A DNA stretch of 64,000 bases from AP-15 sp963712825. Lineage in GTDB: Bacteria; Pseudomonadota; Alphaproteobacteria; ATCC43930; CGMCC-115725. A program made the translations under genes and the position numbers. The stretch's first letter is position 1. The number at the start of each line of letters is the position of its first letter. Below, piece after piece: positions 1-10,000 of the stretch. The notes beneath the pieces are model-generated. The model was given only the letters and a program-made list of their open reading frames with translations, was not told the origin of the DNA and ran no database searches. The stretch lies in contig CAVQJP010000002.1 of NCBI GenBank assembly GCA_963712825.1, positions 434,001 to 498,000 of the forward strand, given 5' to 3'.

Positions 1-84
1 CTGGCGCTCGGGATCGGGCTGATGGCATTGATGTTTATCAGCAGCCGGCGCGGCTTTGACGACACTGGCCACCGCGACGGATAA
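1..84 (+). CDS. C-terminal end of a membrane protein (partial)
   Basis: The first 27 codons form an open frame ending at TAA (82-84). The residues are hydrophobic (about 15 residues rich in Leu, Met, Gly, Ile) and then charged (SSRRGFDD), as at the end of a last transmembrane helix with a cytoplasmic tail. Only the tail is in the window, so the family cannot be named; a transporter is a reasonable guess. It runs in the same direction as the XRE gene that follows after about 120 bases. Confidence 0.45.
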   Translation: MALGIGLMALMFISSRRGFDDTGHRDG

Positions 85-202
85 CCGCGGTCGGTCAGGC
101 GCGCCGCGGGCCGCCTATTCAACCTCTGCTTAAGCTTGGGGTCTTCCACGCTCGCATTTCAGTTAGAATTGCCGTATCACGCTTGCGTCCTCGGCGAGGC
201 CG

Positions 203-700
203 ATGCTAGTTGAGACGGGCTGCTGCGACGAGGGGGACAGGTTGAAGAACCCGGCAACATCGGTCGACGAGCCGAAAGCGGCGCCGAAATATGGGCGCGG
301 CACCGGCGTCCCCAACCCGATCGACGTCCATGTCGGCAACCGTATCCGAATGCGCCGGCTGCTGCTGGGCATGAACCAGGAAACCCTGGCGAACGCGCTC
401 GGCCTGACCTTTCAGCAGGTACAGAAATACGAGGGCGGGGCCAATCGCGTCAGCGCGTCGCGGCTGTCGGCGATGGCCGAGATCTTGGGCGTGCCGATTT
501 CCTATTTCTTTGGCGATTTGCGCGCGGACGACGCCGAAATCAGCCCTGAGGACCAGCGCTGGCGCGACTATCTGCAACGGCCGGAAACGATCGAGTTCAT
601 CCGGCTCTACTACGCGATCCCGGATCTTCGCGCCCGCCAGCAATTCCTCGAAATGACCAAGACCCTGGCCGAGGCCTCGGCATCCGACGACAAGGCCTAG
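203..700 (+). CDS. XRE-family helix-turn-helix transcriptional regulator
   Basis: A 165-residue predicted DNA-binding regulator. After a poorly conserved N-terminus of about 40 residues comes VGNRIRMRRLLLGMNQETLA, then LGLTFQQVQKYEGGANRVSA, a classic five-helix XRE/lambda-repressor domain (residues about 45-105) of the type often found in Alphaproteobacteria. The C-terminal half is helical and may dimerise. The start is uncertain: ATG at 203 has a weak GCGAGG upstream, while an in-frame TTG at 242 sits just behind a good AGGGGGA, giving 152 residues. No operator could be identified. Target genes are unknown; the divergence of function from the ferredoxin downstream argues against a dedicated pairing. 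Confidence 0.85.
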   Translation: MLVETGCCDEGDRLKNPATSVDEPKAAPKYGRGTGVPNPIDVHVGNRIRMRRLLLGMNQETLANALGLTFQQVQKYEGGANRVSASRLSAMAEILGVPISYFFGDLRADDAEISPEDQRWRDYLQRPETIEFIRLYYAIPDLRARQQFLEMTKTLAEASASDDKA

Positions 701-826
701 CGCCGGCGGAGCGCTGCGCGACCGGATCCTGCCGATAATCCCGCTGTCATGTTGCGGGCTTGACCTGGCCCGCCGGGCTGGCGGATGTAGAGTGAGCCGC
801 CGACCGCCATCTACGGAAAGAAAGAA

Positions 827-1150
827 ATGCCCAGCATCACCTATGTCCATCCCAACGGGTCGCGCGAGGTGCTCGACGTGCCGGTCGGCACCAGCGTCAT
901 GCGCGGGGCAATCCTGAACAGCGTCGACGGCATCGTTGCCGAATGCGGCGGCGAAATGATGTGCGCGACCTGTCATGTCTATGTCGACGAGCCGTATCGC
1001 GACCGCATGCCGGCGCAAACCGACGACGAGAAGGCGATGCTCGAATTCACCGCGAGCGAGCGCAAGCCGAACAGCCGGCTGAGCTGCCAGCTGGTGGTGA
1101 CGCCGGAGATGGACGGGCTCGTCGTCTACCTTCCCGAGTTGCAGGTCTGA
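827..1150 (+). CDS. 2Fe-2S ferredoxin (adrenodoxin/rhodocoxin type)
   Basis: A 107-residue soluble electron carrier. The cluster ligands are visible as Cys40, Cys46, Cys49 (CGGEMMCATC) and Cys87 (SRLSCQL), the C-x5-C-x2-C...C spacing of vertebrate-type/adrenodoxin-like ferredoxins that serve P450s, dioxygenases or Fe-S assembly. GAAAGAAAGAA precedes the ATG. Its stop overlaps the start of the reductase gene (TGATG), so the two are translationally coupled and probably form an electron-transfer pair. No P450 or oxygenase gene lies nearby, so the terminal acceptor is unknown. A TTGACC at 760-765 could be the -35 of its promoter, but no convincing -10 was found. Confidence 0.92.
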   Translation: MPSITYVHPNGSREVLDVPVGTSVMRGAILNSVDGIVAECGGEMMCATCHVYVDEPYRDRMPAQTDDEKAMLEFTASERKPNSRLSCQLVVTPEMDGLVVYLPELQV

Positions 1151-2388
1151 TGCCCGATCCGGTCGTCGCCGTCGTCGGCGCCGGCCAGGCCGGTTTCCAG
1201 GCGGCGTCCTCGCTGCGGCAGGAGGGATTTGGCGGCCGCGTCGTCTTGATCGGCGACGAGCCGGGTCTGCCCTATCAACGCCCGCCTTTGTCGAAATCCT
1301 ATCTCGCCGGCGAGAGCGGGCTCGACGAGTTGTGGCTGCGCCCCGAGGCGTTTTACGAGAAGCAGGAGATCGAGCTTGTCGCGGGCGACGCGGTCACCGC
1401 GATCGACCGCCGCGAGCGCTCTCTGCGATTGGCCTCGGGCCGCGAGATCGAGTGCGCTCACCTCGTGCTCGCGACCGGGGCGCGATGCCGGCCGCTGCCG
1501 GTGCCGGGGGCCGAGCTCGACGGCGTCTTTCCGCTGCGAACCCTGGCCGACGCCGACATCTTGCGCGAACGGCTCGGCGAATCGCGCGCCGTGGTGGTGG
1601 TCGGCGCCGGCTTTATCGGCCTTGAATTTGCGGCGGTCGCGATCGGGAAAGGGGTTGGCGTCCACATCCTCGAAGTCACGCAGCAGCCGATGGGCCGCGT
1701 CGTTTCGGAAGAGACCTCGCGGTTTTTCACCCAGGCGCACCGCGACTGGGGGGCGGTCGTTTCGCTCGGCGTCGGCGTCACTCGCATTCTCGGCGACGGC
1801 CGTCGGGCAACCGGGGTCGAGACCACCGACGGCCGGGTGTTGCCTGCTGACCTCGTGCTGATCTGCATCGGGGTGTTGCCGAACGCCGAGCTCGCCCATG
1901 ACGCCGGACTTGCGGTCGAGAACGGCATCGCCGTCGACGAATATTTGACGACCGCCGATCCGATGGTCTCGGCGATCGGCGACTGCGCCAACTTCCCGAC
2001 CCGCTTTGCGCTCGGCCGGGTGCGCCTCGAATTGGTGCAGAACGGTGTCGACCAGGCGCGTGAGGTCGCCGCCCGGATCGCCGGCAAACGGGTGGCGCCC
2101 TACGACAAGGTGCCGTGGTTTTGGAGCGACCAGAACGACCTCAAGCTGCAGATCGCCGGGATCACCGTCGGTCATGACGCGGCGATCCTGCGCGGCGACC
2201 CCGAAAGCCGCAGCTTCTCCGTGTTCTGCTTTCGCGGCGACCGGCTTGTCGGTGTCGAGTTGGTCAACCGCCCGGCCGATCACATCGTCGCCCGCCGGCT
2301 GCTGGCCGGCGACCCGCGCGTCACGCCGGCGCAAGCCGGGGACGAAAGCTACGACCTGAAGGCGCAGGCGGCGCGCAAGCCAGGCTGA
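1150..2388 (+). CDS. FAD-dependent ferredoxin reductase (rhodocoxin reductase-like)
   Basis: A 412-residue NAD(P)H-ferredoxin oxidoreductase of the pyridine nucleotide-disulfide family. The N-terminal FAD-binding loop is VVGAGQAG (residues 8-15), the NAD(P)H-binding loop is VVVVGAGFIGLEF (about 148-160), and the second FAD motif is AIGDCANFP (about 275). The C-terminus has the reductase_C domain (VPWFWSDQNDLKLQIAG). I chose ATG 1150, which shares its A with the stop of the ferredoxin gene; the reading frame is open further upstream but that part is antisense-like composition within the ferredoxin gene. Length matches rhodocoxin/putidaredoxin reductases. Confidence 0.92.
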   Translation: MPDPVVAVVGAGQAGFQAASSLRQEGFGGRVVLIGDEPGLPYQRPPLSKSYLAGESGLDELWLRPEAFYEKQEIELVAGDAVTAIDRRERSLRLASGREIECAHLVLATGARCRPLPVPGAELDGVFPLRTLADADILRERLGESRAVVVVGAGFIGLEFAAVAIGKGVGVHILEVTQQPMGRVVSEETSRFFTQAHRDWGAVVSLGVGVTRILGDGRRATGVETTDGRVLPADLVLICIGVLPNAELAHDAGLAVENGIAVDEYLTTADPMVSAIGDCANFPTRFALGRVRLELVQNGVDQAREVAARIAGKRVAPYDKVPWFWSDQNDLKLQIAGITVGHDAAILRGDPESRSFSVFCFRGDRLVGVELVNRPADHIVARRLLAGDPRVTPAQAGDESYDLKAQAARKPG

Positions 2389-2410
2389 TTCGAGGCCTGA
2401 GAACGCGAAA

Positions 2411-2437
2411 CGTCATCTCGGCGTATGACGCTCTTTT
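2411..2437 (+). terminator. Weak hairpin plus T-run after the reductase gene
   Basis: CGTCAT (2411-2416) and ATGACG (2425-2430) can pair around an 8-base loop and are followed by CTCTTTT. It lies 22 bases after the reductase stop. The stem is only six base pairs, so termination would be inefficient; this is a tentative call. Confidence 0.3.
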
Positions 2438-2651
2438 GACGCTACCGCGCTTAACCTCAACTGGACGGGCTTTTTCCGGATCGCCCTACCCTTGAGCCGA
2501 GCGGGGTTTCCCACAGCCGGTTAAACGGACAGACACTTCCTTGGAAAACCTAATTTGAAAATTGTCAGGAAGCTCCGATTGGAAGCATCCTCGGAGTTAA
2601 AGCTACAATGGGTTTTGTTAATTACGTCGACTATTTAGAGGCTACGTAAAA

Positions 2652-3608
2652 ATGGCGACGAGTAAGGTTGTTCAACTTTGTCATCCTGGCGGTGAACACG
2701 GCTGGGATCGCGCATTCACCGGCGTGACCGGTTGGAAGGAGTGGAACCGCGGAGATCACAAGCGCAAGTTTCTGCTTACTGACGGCTCGTATACCTGGAA
2801 CCCGAAACAGCCTCCGAAAAGCGGGAGCTTCACGTTTTGGGGAGAATGGGAGCCGCAGAGCGAGGTGCGACGGTTGCCTTCAAGCGGTACCCGTCACCCC
2901 AGGTGGCTACATACCCCGCGCCTCCGCCTGAACGAAATCGCCAGCCTTAATCGGGCAGACTTTCAAACAGGGAGTTGCACTGCGGGCGGGCCGCAGAACA
3001 CTGATCCTTTAGTCTTCGGGGACCGATTTCGATATGTCCTCTGCCGTCAATTTCAGAATAAATCGGGATTGCCCACGGAGTTGGCGCATCTCGGCCAAGG
3101 AGACATTGTACTCTTCGGAAGCAATATTGATGAATCCTTCGCGTTAGATACCGTGCTCGTCGTCGGACTTTCCAGCCCCGTCAGCAAGGGAAGAGCGTTG
3201 CCGGATTGGGAATCGGAGCTGCATCGTCGCGTCACAATGGATCTTTTCGAGACTCCGAGACGCGATCTACGGCTCTACGGCGGCGAACGTTGGTCTGCCA
3301 ATGTACCGTTCTCATTCGTCCCGTGCCTGCCGGTCGATCAAGAGGCACGCGGATTCCCGCGGCCCATAATCAAACCTTCGGGTTTGCTATTTGACGTGAT
3401 CTCTCCCAAATTAAAACAGAATTTCAAGGTACGAACATTCAATGAATCACAATCGGCACGGTCCGTTTGGGATGCTATTGTTCAGCAAGTGTTGGATCGC
3501 GGCTGCGCTCTTGGCACGAATGTCGAGGAGCCGGCCGATGTGCTTCTCGAGTTCAACAAGGTGTCGGCGGCTAAGATTCCGCGTTCCGCTGTTTCCGCAT
3601 GCGGGTAA
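2652..3608 (+). CDS. Unassigned protein in AT-richer sequence
   Basis: A 318-residue protein I do not recognise. Its codon use is unlike the neighbours: third positions are often A or T and the DNA is markedly less GC-rich from about 2520 to 3660, which suggests recent transfer. It is rich in Trp and aromatic residues near the N-terminus (GWKEWNRGD, FWGEWEP), has a central stretch DPLVFGDRFRYVLCRQ and then LGQGDIVLFGS...LDTVLVVG, a run of predicted beta strands reminiscent of small ligand-binding barrel folds. No signal peptide or membrane segment is seen. GAGG lies about 10 bases before ATG. Function unknown; the single-gene cargo setting would fit a defence or modification gene, but nothing in the sequence proves that. 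Confidence 0.7.
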   Translation: MATSKVVQLCHPGGEHGWDRAFTGVTGWKEWNRGDHKRKFLLTDGSYTWNPKQPPKSGSFTFWGEWEPQSEVRRLPSSGTRHPRWLHTPRLRLNEIASLNRADFQTGSCTAGGPQNTDPLVFGDRFRYVLCRQFQNKSGLPTELAHLGQGDIVLFGSNIDESFALDTVLVVGLSSPVSKGRALPDWESELHRRVTMDLFETPRRDLRLYGGERWSANVPFSFVPCLPVDQEARGFPRPIIKPSGLLFDVISPKLKQNFKVRTFNESQSARSVWDAIVQQVLDRGCALGTNVEEPADVLLEFNKVSAAKIPRSAVSACG

Positions 3609-3687
3609 GGTAGGGCTCTGGGCGTGTCCGCGGGGCTCCTATGACATTGGTAAAAGTTCAGCTAAGTGAACTCCTGGCTCTCAAGCC

Positions 3688-5298
3688 ATGACCGGCGACA
3701 TCCTGATCCGCGGCGGGCTCGTCATCGACGGCAGCGGCCAGCCGGGCAAAATCGGAGACGTGCTGGTGCGCGACGGCCGCGTGGCGGCGCTCGGCGGCTC
3801 GCTGGCGCAAGGGGCGGCGCGGGCGATCGACGCCGCCGGGATGGCGGTGGCGCCCGGCTTTATCGACATCAAGACCCATTCCGACTTTACCCTGCCGATC
3901 AACCCCAAGGCCGAGAGCAAGGTGCGCCAGGGGGTGACGACCGAGATCATCGGCCATTGCGGGTTCTCGGTGGCGCCGATATTGCCCGGCAAGCTGGACC
4001 TGATCCGCGATTACCTTTCCGCCAGCGCGCCGTGGCTGCCGTTTCGGGAGACGAGCTTCCCCGATTATCTCGACAGCTTTCCGGCGACCGCGGTCAATGC
4101 CGGCATGCTGGTCGGCCACCACACCCTGCGGCTCAATGTGATGGGCATGGAAGCCCGCGCCCCGAATGCGGCCGAATTGGCGCAGATGGCGAGCTTGCTT
4201 GAGGACGGGCTGAAAGCGGGCGCTCTCGGCCTGTCGACCGGCCTGTTCACGCCGCCCGGCAGCTATGCCGGGCGCGACGAGATCGCAGCGCTGTGCGCCG
4301 TGCTGAAGCGCCACGACGCCGCCTATTTCACCCATTTGCGCGACGAGGCGAACCAAATCGTCGCGGCGGTGGAGGAGGCGATCGACGTCGCCCGCACGTC
4401 GGGTGTGCATGTCGAGATCGTGCATTTGAAGTGCTCCGGGCTCGACAATTGGGGCAAGGCGGCGCGCATCCTGGCGATGATCGAGGCGGCGCGGGCCGAG
4501 GGCCTCAGGATCGATTGCGACGCCTACCCCTACGCCGCCGGCAGCAACCCCTTAAAGAACCTGCTGCCGCAATGGGTCCAGTCGGAGGGCATGGAGGCGA
4601 TGCTGGCGCGCCTTGCGTTGCCCGAGACGCGGTCCCGCATCGGCGCTGAGATCGACCGCGACGGGCTCAACAATTGGGGCCGCATCCCGTCCTGGGACAA
4701 TGTGCAGATCTCGATCTCGCCACACCTGCCGCAACATGCGGGAGAGACGTTTGGCGCGCTCGCGGCGGCGCGCGGCGTGGACCCGATCGACCTGGTCTGC
4801 GACTACCTGATCGAGGACAAGGGGGCGACGCGGGTCTTGATCACCTCGATCGCCGAGGACGACATCCGCGAAATTATCCGCTCACCCACAGCATTGGTCG
4901 GCTCCGACGGCAATTGCGTCGCCGATTACGGGATCGTCAGTCAGGGAATGCCGCATCCGCGCTTTTACGGGACGTTTCCGCGCATATTGGGGCATTACGT
5001 GCACGACGAACATTTGCTGCCGCTCGAAGCGGCGGTGCGCAAGATGACCGGGGCAACGGCGGCGGCTCTGCGGCTGCGCGACCGCGGGCTGTTGCGGGAA
5101 GGATATCGCGCCGACATCGCGATCTTCGACCCGGCCGACTTCACGGACCGCGCGACCTATGCGCAGCCCCACCAATACCCGAGCGGCGCGCGCACGACGG
5201 TATTGGTCAACGGCGCGGTCGTCGTCGAAAACGCGCGCCACACCGGCGCGTTGCCGGGAACCGTGCTGCGTCTCGCCGCGGACGGCGCGGTCGGATAA
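3688..5298 (+). CDS. D-aminoacylase-like amidohydrolase with a substituted metal ligand
   Basis: A 536-residue amidohydrolase-superfamily protein related to N-acyl-D-amino-acid deacylases. Visible family features are an N-terminal beta-sandwich segment (ILIRGGLVIDGSG), APGFIDIKTHSD, IGHCG with Cys91, FTHLRDE, IVHLKCSG, and VGSDGN with Asp407, then the C-terminal DIAIFDP strand. The usual HxH metal motif after FID is here Lys62-Thr-His64, so one metal-binding histidine is replaced by lysine. Substrate is therefore uncertain: N-acyl-D-amino acid, dipeptide or hydantoin-like amide. The start at ATG 3688 gives the expected N-terminus directly before the first beta strand. It stands alone between the unassigned gene and an HWE kinase. 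Confidence 0.85.
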   Translation: MTGDILIRGGLVIDGSGQPGKIGDVLVRDGRVAALGGSLAQGAARAIDAAGMAVAPGFIDIKTHSDFTLPINPKAESKVRQGVTTEIIGHCGFSVAPILPGKLDLIRDYLSASAPWLPFRETSFPDYLDSFPATAVNAGMLVGHHTLRLNVMGMEARAPNAAELAQMASLLEDGLKAGALGLSTGLFTPPGSYAGRDEIAALCAVLKRHDAAYFTHLRDEANQIVAAVEEAIDVARTSGVHVEIVHLKCSGLDNWGKAARILAMIEAARAEGLRIDCDAYPYAAGSNPLKNLLPQWVQSEGMEAMLARLALPETRSRIGAEIDRDGLNNWGRIPSWDNVQISISPHLPQHAGETFGALAAARGVDPIDLVCDYLIEDKGATRVLITSIAEDDIREIIRSPTALVGSDGNCVADYGIVSQGMPHPRFYGTFPRILGHYVHDEHLLPLEAAVRKMTGATAAALRLRDRGLLREGYRADIAIFDPADFTDRATYAQPHQYPSGARTTVLVNGAVVVENARHTGALPGTVLRLAADGAVG

Positions 5299-5573
5299 CG
5301 GTCAAACCTGACCACGGCGAGACGCCGCCGTCGATCGTCTCGGCACTCTATCCGCTCCGCCCGATGGGACGTGCCCATCCGATTTTTGCAAAGCCAAGCC
5401 TCTATTCCACCCCAGGTTTCGCCGTGGTGCAGAAATCAAGATTTTTCCATACGGCAGCTTGGGGCGAACTATTCTTGTCAGGATTTGCCCGCGTGGTTAT
5501 CTAGGGTACGATGCCATCGCACCATGGGCAGGATTTTCCCTGCTGCCCGGATCGGCGGCCGAAGGACGGTTTG

Positions 5574-6782
5574 ATGCTGATACGGCAGGTGTTGTCTAAG
5601 CCCACGGTTGCCGATGTGTTCATCACCGATGAACTTGAGCGACGCGCTCCGCGAAAGACCGACTATCTTCAGGAAAAGCTGGCGCTTCAGGACCTGGCGG
5701 CGCGGATGGCCGATCAACCCGAAGAGGTCTTGCCGAGGTTCGTCGATTTGGCCTTGGAAATGACCGGCGGCGTCTCAGCGGGCCTTAGCCTTTACGAAGA
5801 GAACCCCGCTCCCGGCATTTTTCGCTGGCAATATCTGCGGGGCGTGCTTGCCCCGTTCAATGGGGCGACGACCCCGCGGGAGTTCAGCCCGTGCGGCATC
5901 ACCCTCGACCGCAACGCCCCGGTGCTCTCGCTGCATCCCGAGCGGGTCTACGGCTGGATCGCCGATGCCAACATCGTTGTACCCGAGGTGCTGCTTGTGC
6001 CGCTCTATTTAGGCGGCAGGGTTCCCTTGGGAACACTTTGGATCGTCTCCGACCGGGAGGGGCATTTCGACAGCGGACACGCCCGCGCGATGACGGAGCT
6101 CGCCGCCTTTGTCGGCATCGCGTTGCGCATGGTGCGCAGCGAAGAACGGCTGCATCAGGCGCTCGACGAGCAGGAGACTTTGGCGCGGGAAATGAGCCAT
6201 CGGGTCAATAACCTGTTCGTCGTGACTGAAGGTATGATCCGGATCAGCGCGAAAGGCGCCGCGACCAAGCATGAGCTCGCTGAAAACCTGTCGGGCCGGC
6301 TGCATGCTTTTGCCCGCGCCCATGCCCTCGTGCGCGCGAGCTTCAGCCCATACGGTTCAGCGCCGCAGGGGTCGGACTTAGCCGACATGATTCGGACGAT
6401 CGTCGAGCCGCATGAAGCCGCGGAGGACGGCAATCGCCGGTTTTCGATCGAGGGACCGCTGATCCACTGCGGTGAGAGCGCGACTAACGGGATCGCGCTC
6501 ATTTTTCATGAGCTGGCGACGAACGCGGTAAAATATGGTGCGTTAAAGCGCGATGAAGGCCACATAGATATAAACTGGCGACAGGAGGACGGGATTTTAA
6601 AACTGCGCTGGACCGAGCGGGGCGGGCCTCCAATCGAAAGGCCTCCTGCGACCAAAAATTTTGGCAGCGCACTGGTCCAAAATACCGTCACGCGGCGCTT
6701 TGACGGAACATTAGATTACGATTGGCCCCGCGACGGAATGGCGGCAACAATGACGATCCCAATAGAGCGCCTATCGGCCTGA
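5574..6782 (+). CDS. GAF-HWE sensor histidine kinase
   Basis: A 402-residue soluble histidine kinase. Residues about 35-190 look like a GAF-type sensor (LALEMTGGVSAGLSLYE, LLVPLYLGGRVPLGTLWIVS). A short coiled segment leads to the phosphoacceptor region EMSHRVNNLF with His209, and the ATPase domain carries FHELATNAVKYGAL (His312-Glu313) and WTERGGPP, the His and Trp-x-Glu marks that define HWE kinases. ATG 5574 is preferred over ATG 5511 because GAAGGAC lies six bases upstream. No response regulator is adjacent, so it is an orphan kinase; in Alphaproteobacteria such kinases often feed general-stress (PhyR-type) or light/redox responses, but the partner cannot be told here. Confidence 0.88.
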   Translation: MLIRQVLSKPTVADVFITDELERRAPRKTDYLQEKLALQDLAARMADQPEEVLPRFVDLALEMTGGVSAGLSLYEENPAPGIFRWQYLRGVLAPFNGATTPREFSPCGITLDRNAPVLSLHPERVYGWIADANIVVPEVLLVPLYLGGRVPLGTLWIVSDREGHFDSGHARAMTELAAFVGIALRMVRSEERLHQALDEQETLAREMSHRVNNLFVVTEGMIRISAKGAATKHELAENLSGRLHAFARAHALVRASFSPYGSAPQGSDLADMIRTIVEPHEAAEDGNRRFSIEGPLIHCGESATNGIALIFHELATNAVKYGALKRDEGHIDINWRQEDGILKLRWTERGGPPIERPPATKNFGSALVQNTVTRRFDGTLDYDWPRDGMAATMTIPIERLSA

Positions 6783-6811
6783 CCAACGTAGTAGGCTTAT
6801 AGCATACCCAT

Positions 6812-6842
6812 ATAACCGCCATTCTGGATAACCGCCATTCTG
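6812..6842. repeat. Short tandem duplication
   Basis: The 15-base word ATAACCGCCATTCTG occurs at 6812-6826 and again at 6828-6842, one base apart, in the space between the convergent kinase and glycosyltransferase genes. It looks like replication slippage; no function is implied. Confidence 0.75.
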
Positions 6843-7056
6843 AAAAAAGGACGCCGGATCACACGTCCTCGCTCCCGGTGGGCAAGGCGATTGCGAGGTC
6901 GACTACCGGCAAAACAGGTCTGGTCCTCCGGTAATTGGCTGATCCTCGGCAAAAATGCGATCGTCGGCTACAGCCGGCTGATGTCGGGGTTGGGGCCGAG
7001 CAGGTATACCTGACTCTCTCGAAACGTGCACTGGCGGTCTCTATAGATGAGGCGGC

Positions 7057-10000
7057 TCACGCGCCGCCGGTCGTCGCGTTCCGATGTCCGGCAGCATCGG
7101 CTGCGCGCGGCGGTGTCAGAGCGCCGACCAGCTCGACATAGCGCGTGCTCTCCTTTTCCCAGGTCAATTCCTCGGCTGCTATCATCACGTTTGCGCGCAA
7201 CTGCGCGTAAGCTTCGGGTTCGAGCATCCGTTCGATGACGGCCGCGACATTGGCGAGGTCGCGTTCGTCGAACACCGCGCCGATGCCGTGTCTGTTGATC
7301 GCGTCGACCATGTCGCCGACCCGCGACACGGCGATCGGCAGCCGCGCCATGACCATCTCAAGAAACTTGTTGGGCATGCTGTAGAAATTGTTCGGATGCT
7401 CGCTGGGGCGCGGGATGACCCCGAGATCGGCCCCCGACACGTAGGGGATCAGATCGTTCGGCTCGCGCGCCGGCAGCAGGTGAACCCGCGCGGCGACCCC
7501 GAGCTCGGCCGCAAGCCGGGGTAGCGCTTCGACAAACGGGACCCACCGCGGCTGCACTGTGGCGACGATCGCCAGATGAGCCGACGGCGTCATCAGCCGC
7601 AGCGCCCGGATCAACAGCTCGATGCCCTGCTGCGGATAAGCCCCGCCGAACCAGACGAGGAGCGGTACCTCCGGTCCGATCCCGGCATCGGCGCGCAAGC
7701 GTTGATCCGGCTCGTGGGGCCAGTGATAGCGGCAGTTCTTGACTACCGAGGGGCGCGGGATCGCGTAGTTTTGCGAATACCAGTCGGCGAGCCCTTCGCC
7801 GACCGTGGTCACCGCGTCGGCCTTGCGGAAGATTGCGGCCTCGCGTCGGCGCTCGTAATTTTCGCGCACCAATTCGAAGCGGCTGAAATTGGTCGCGAGC
7901 CGGTGCGACGTCAGCTCGACCGCGTCGTAGATCAGCCGCGCCCGGTCGCGCGCGGCAAGACGGGCGGCGGCGGCAAGCGCGTAATTGTCGTGCGCCTGCA
8001 CGACGTCAAACCGCCGGTCGCGCACCGCCCGCTCGGCTTCGCGCGCAAATCCGCGGGTCGCCGCCAGCTGGCGCAGCAGGCTCAGATAACGGAAAACCAG
8101 TTGAAGAGCCGTCATGCCCGAGAATTCGCGCCATGCCTCGCCAATGCTCTGGTCGGAGCGCTTTAATACGAGGGCGGCCGGAAAGCCGGCGAGCCCCGCC
8201 CAGAGCGGGTGCAAGAGATACCTGACCGGGGATGCGGCGGCGGCGCCGAGACCGGCAAGAATGCGGGAGGGCCCGCCGCGAGCAAGCGCGCGGTTATAAG
8301 CTTCCTCGCGGCGCCGGCGAGCCCGCTTCTGCCGCTCGATGCGGTGCTGCAGCCGAAACAGGATCTGGAAGGTCAACGGTCGCGGGTTCACCGTCCGGTA
8401 TTCGACTGCCGGGCACATGCTCTGCAGCTCGTCGGCGGGTGCTCCGAGCGAGACGACCGTGACCGCGTAGCCGGCTTCGCACAGCGCCCGCGCCATCCGC
8501 GGCACCCGCGTGATGTTGCGCAGGCTCTTGCGCGACAGAATGCAGACCCGGCCCTTGATCAAGGCCGGCGCGGCGGTCTTGCTCGCCGTGGCCGCCGCCG
8601 CGGTTACGGCGGCGGGATCGGGCATAACCGCGCCGGCGCCGCGGGTCATCTCGGCCTCGATCTCCGCGACCAGTCGGGTCAGCGCGGGCGGGCAGAGCGG
8701 ACGCGTCGTCTTCTCTCTCGGCCGGGCGGCGTCCCATAATTCGCCGTAGAGATAGTCGGCCGCCGCCTCCGCGGATTCGACGGCAGCCGACCCGACGAGC
8801 GGATCGGCGCAGCGGGCCAGCAGCCCGACCGAACCGAGGCGAAGCCGGTCGCCGAGGATCGCGCGCAACAGCTGTGCCGCGCGGCTGCGGGCGCGCCGGC
8901 TGACGGTCTTGCCGGGGACGGCGACCGCGATGGCGCGCGCCGCGATCGCGTCCCAATCCGCCGACGCCGCCCAGCGGTGGTCGCCCGGTTGGCGAAACCC
9001 GGCCCGTGCACAGGCAACGCAGCGGTCGAGAATTTCGGCCAGCCGGAGCGGGGCGGCGCGGGCGAAATCGGCTGTGGTCCAGCCGGCGTGGCGGCTCAGC
9101 ACCGCGACCAGCGCATGATCGAGGGCGCGTTGGATTGCGTCGGCGAAACCGCGCGCCGCGCTGTCGATCGGGTCGGTGCGAAACGTCGCAAGCCCGTCCA
9201 TGACCAGCCGGTCGGCGACATACCCACGCACTTCTTCATCGGCGGTGGCGACCGGCAGGCCGGGACCGAACAGACCGCACAACTCCTCCGCCGCGATCCG
9301 GATTTGGGCGCCGGCACGCGCGACCGCCTCGTGGAAAAGCGCGAGCTCGAAGGCGCCCGCGGCGGGCGGGGCAATGCGCGCAACGCCTTGCGCACCAGCC
9401 GCGGTGCCGCGGCGCGCCGAAAGCAGATAGCGCGAGCGCAGCCCGCGGCTGGCTTGCGTCAGGTCGTCGCCGCCGTCATTTTCGCCGTCGAGACGGATGT
9501 CGTCAAAACCGGCTTGCCGCAAAAACGCGGCCAACCCCGACGGCGACAGCGGCCGATGGGCAAGGGTCGAGTCCCCGCCGAAGGTCATAAAGCGCATCGC
9601 CCGATCCGCCGAATCCGGGTCGAGAAATTGCGTCCCGTCGCGATGGCTGGCGGCTTCCGGGCCGTGGGCGCGGTTGACATGACGGAACAGCACGATGCCG
9701 CCCGGCCGCAGCAGCCGGGCGCAAACCGCGGCGACGCGCTCCGGCGACAACTCGGCGCCGTAGAGCACGTCATTGAGGACGACGAGGTCCATGCTGTGGT
9801 CGTGGCCGCGCAAGCTCTGCAGATCGGCTTCAAGTGTGGTAAAGCCGTCGAGCCCCAATTCGCCGACCACGGTGCGCAATGCCGCGACATGAGGCGGCGC
9901 CTGGTCGACCGCGAGGATTTGGCGGGCGCCATGCTCGAGCGCGAAATGCAGGCACAGCCCGCCATACCCGGCGCCGAGCTCGCATACCGCCTTTCCCGCC

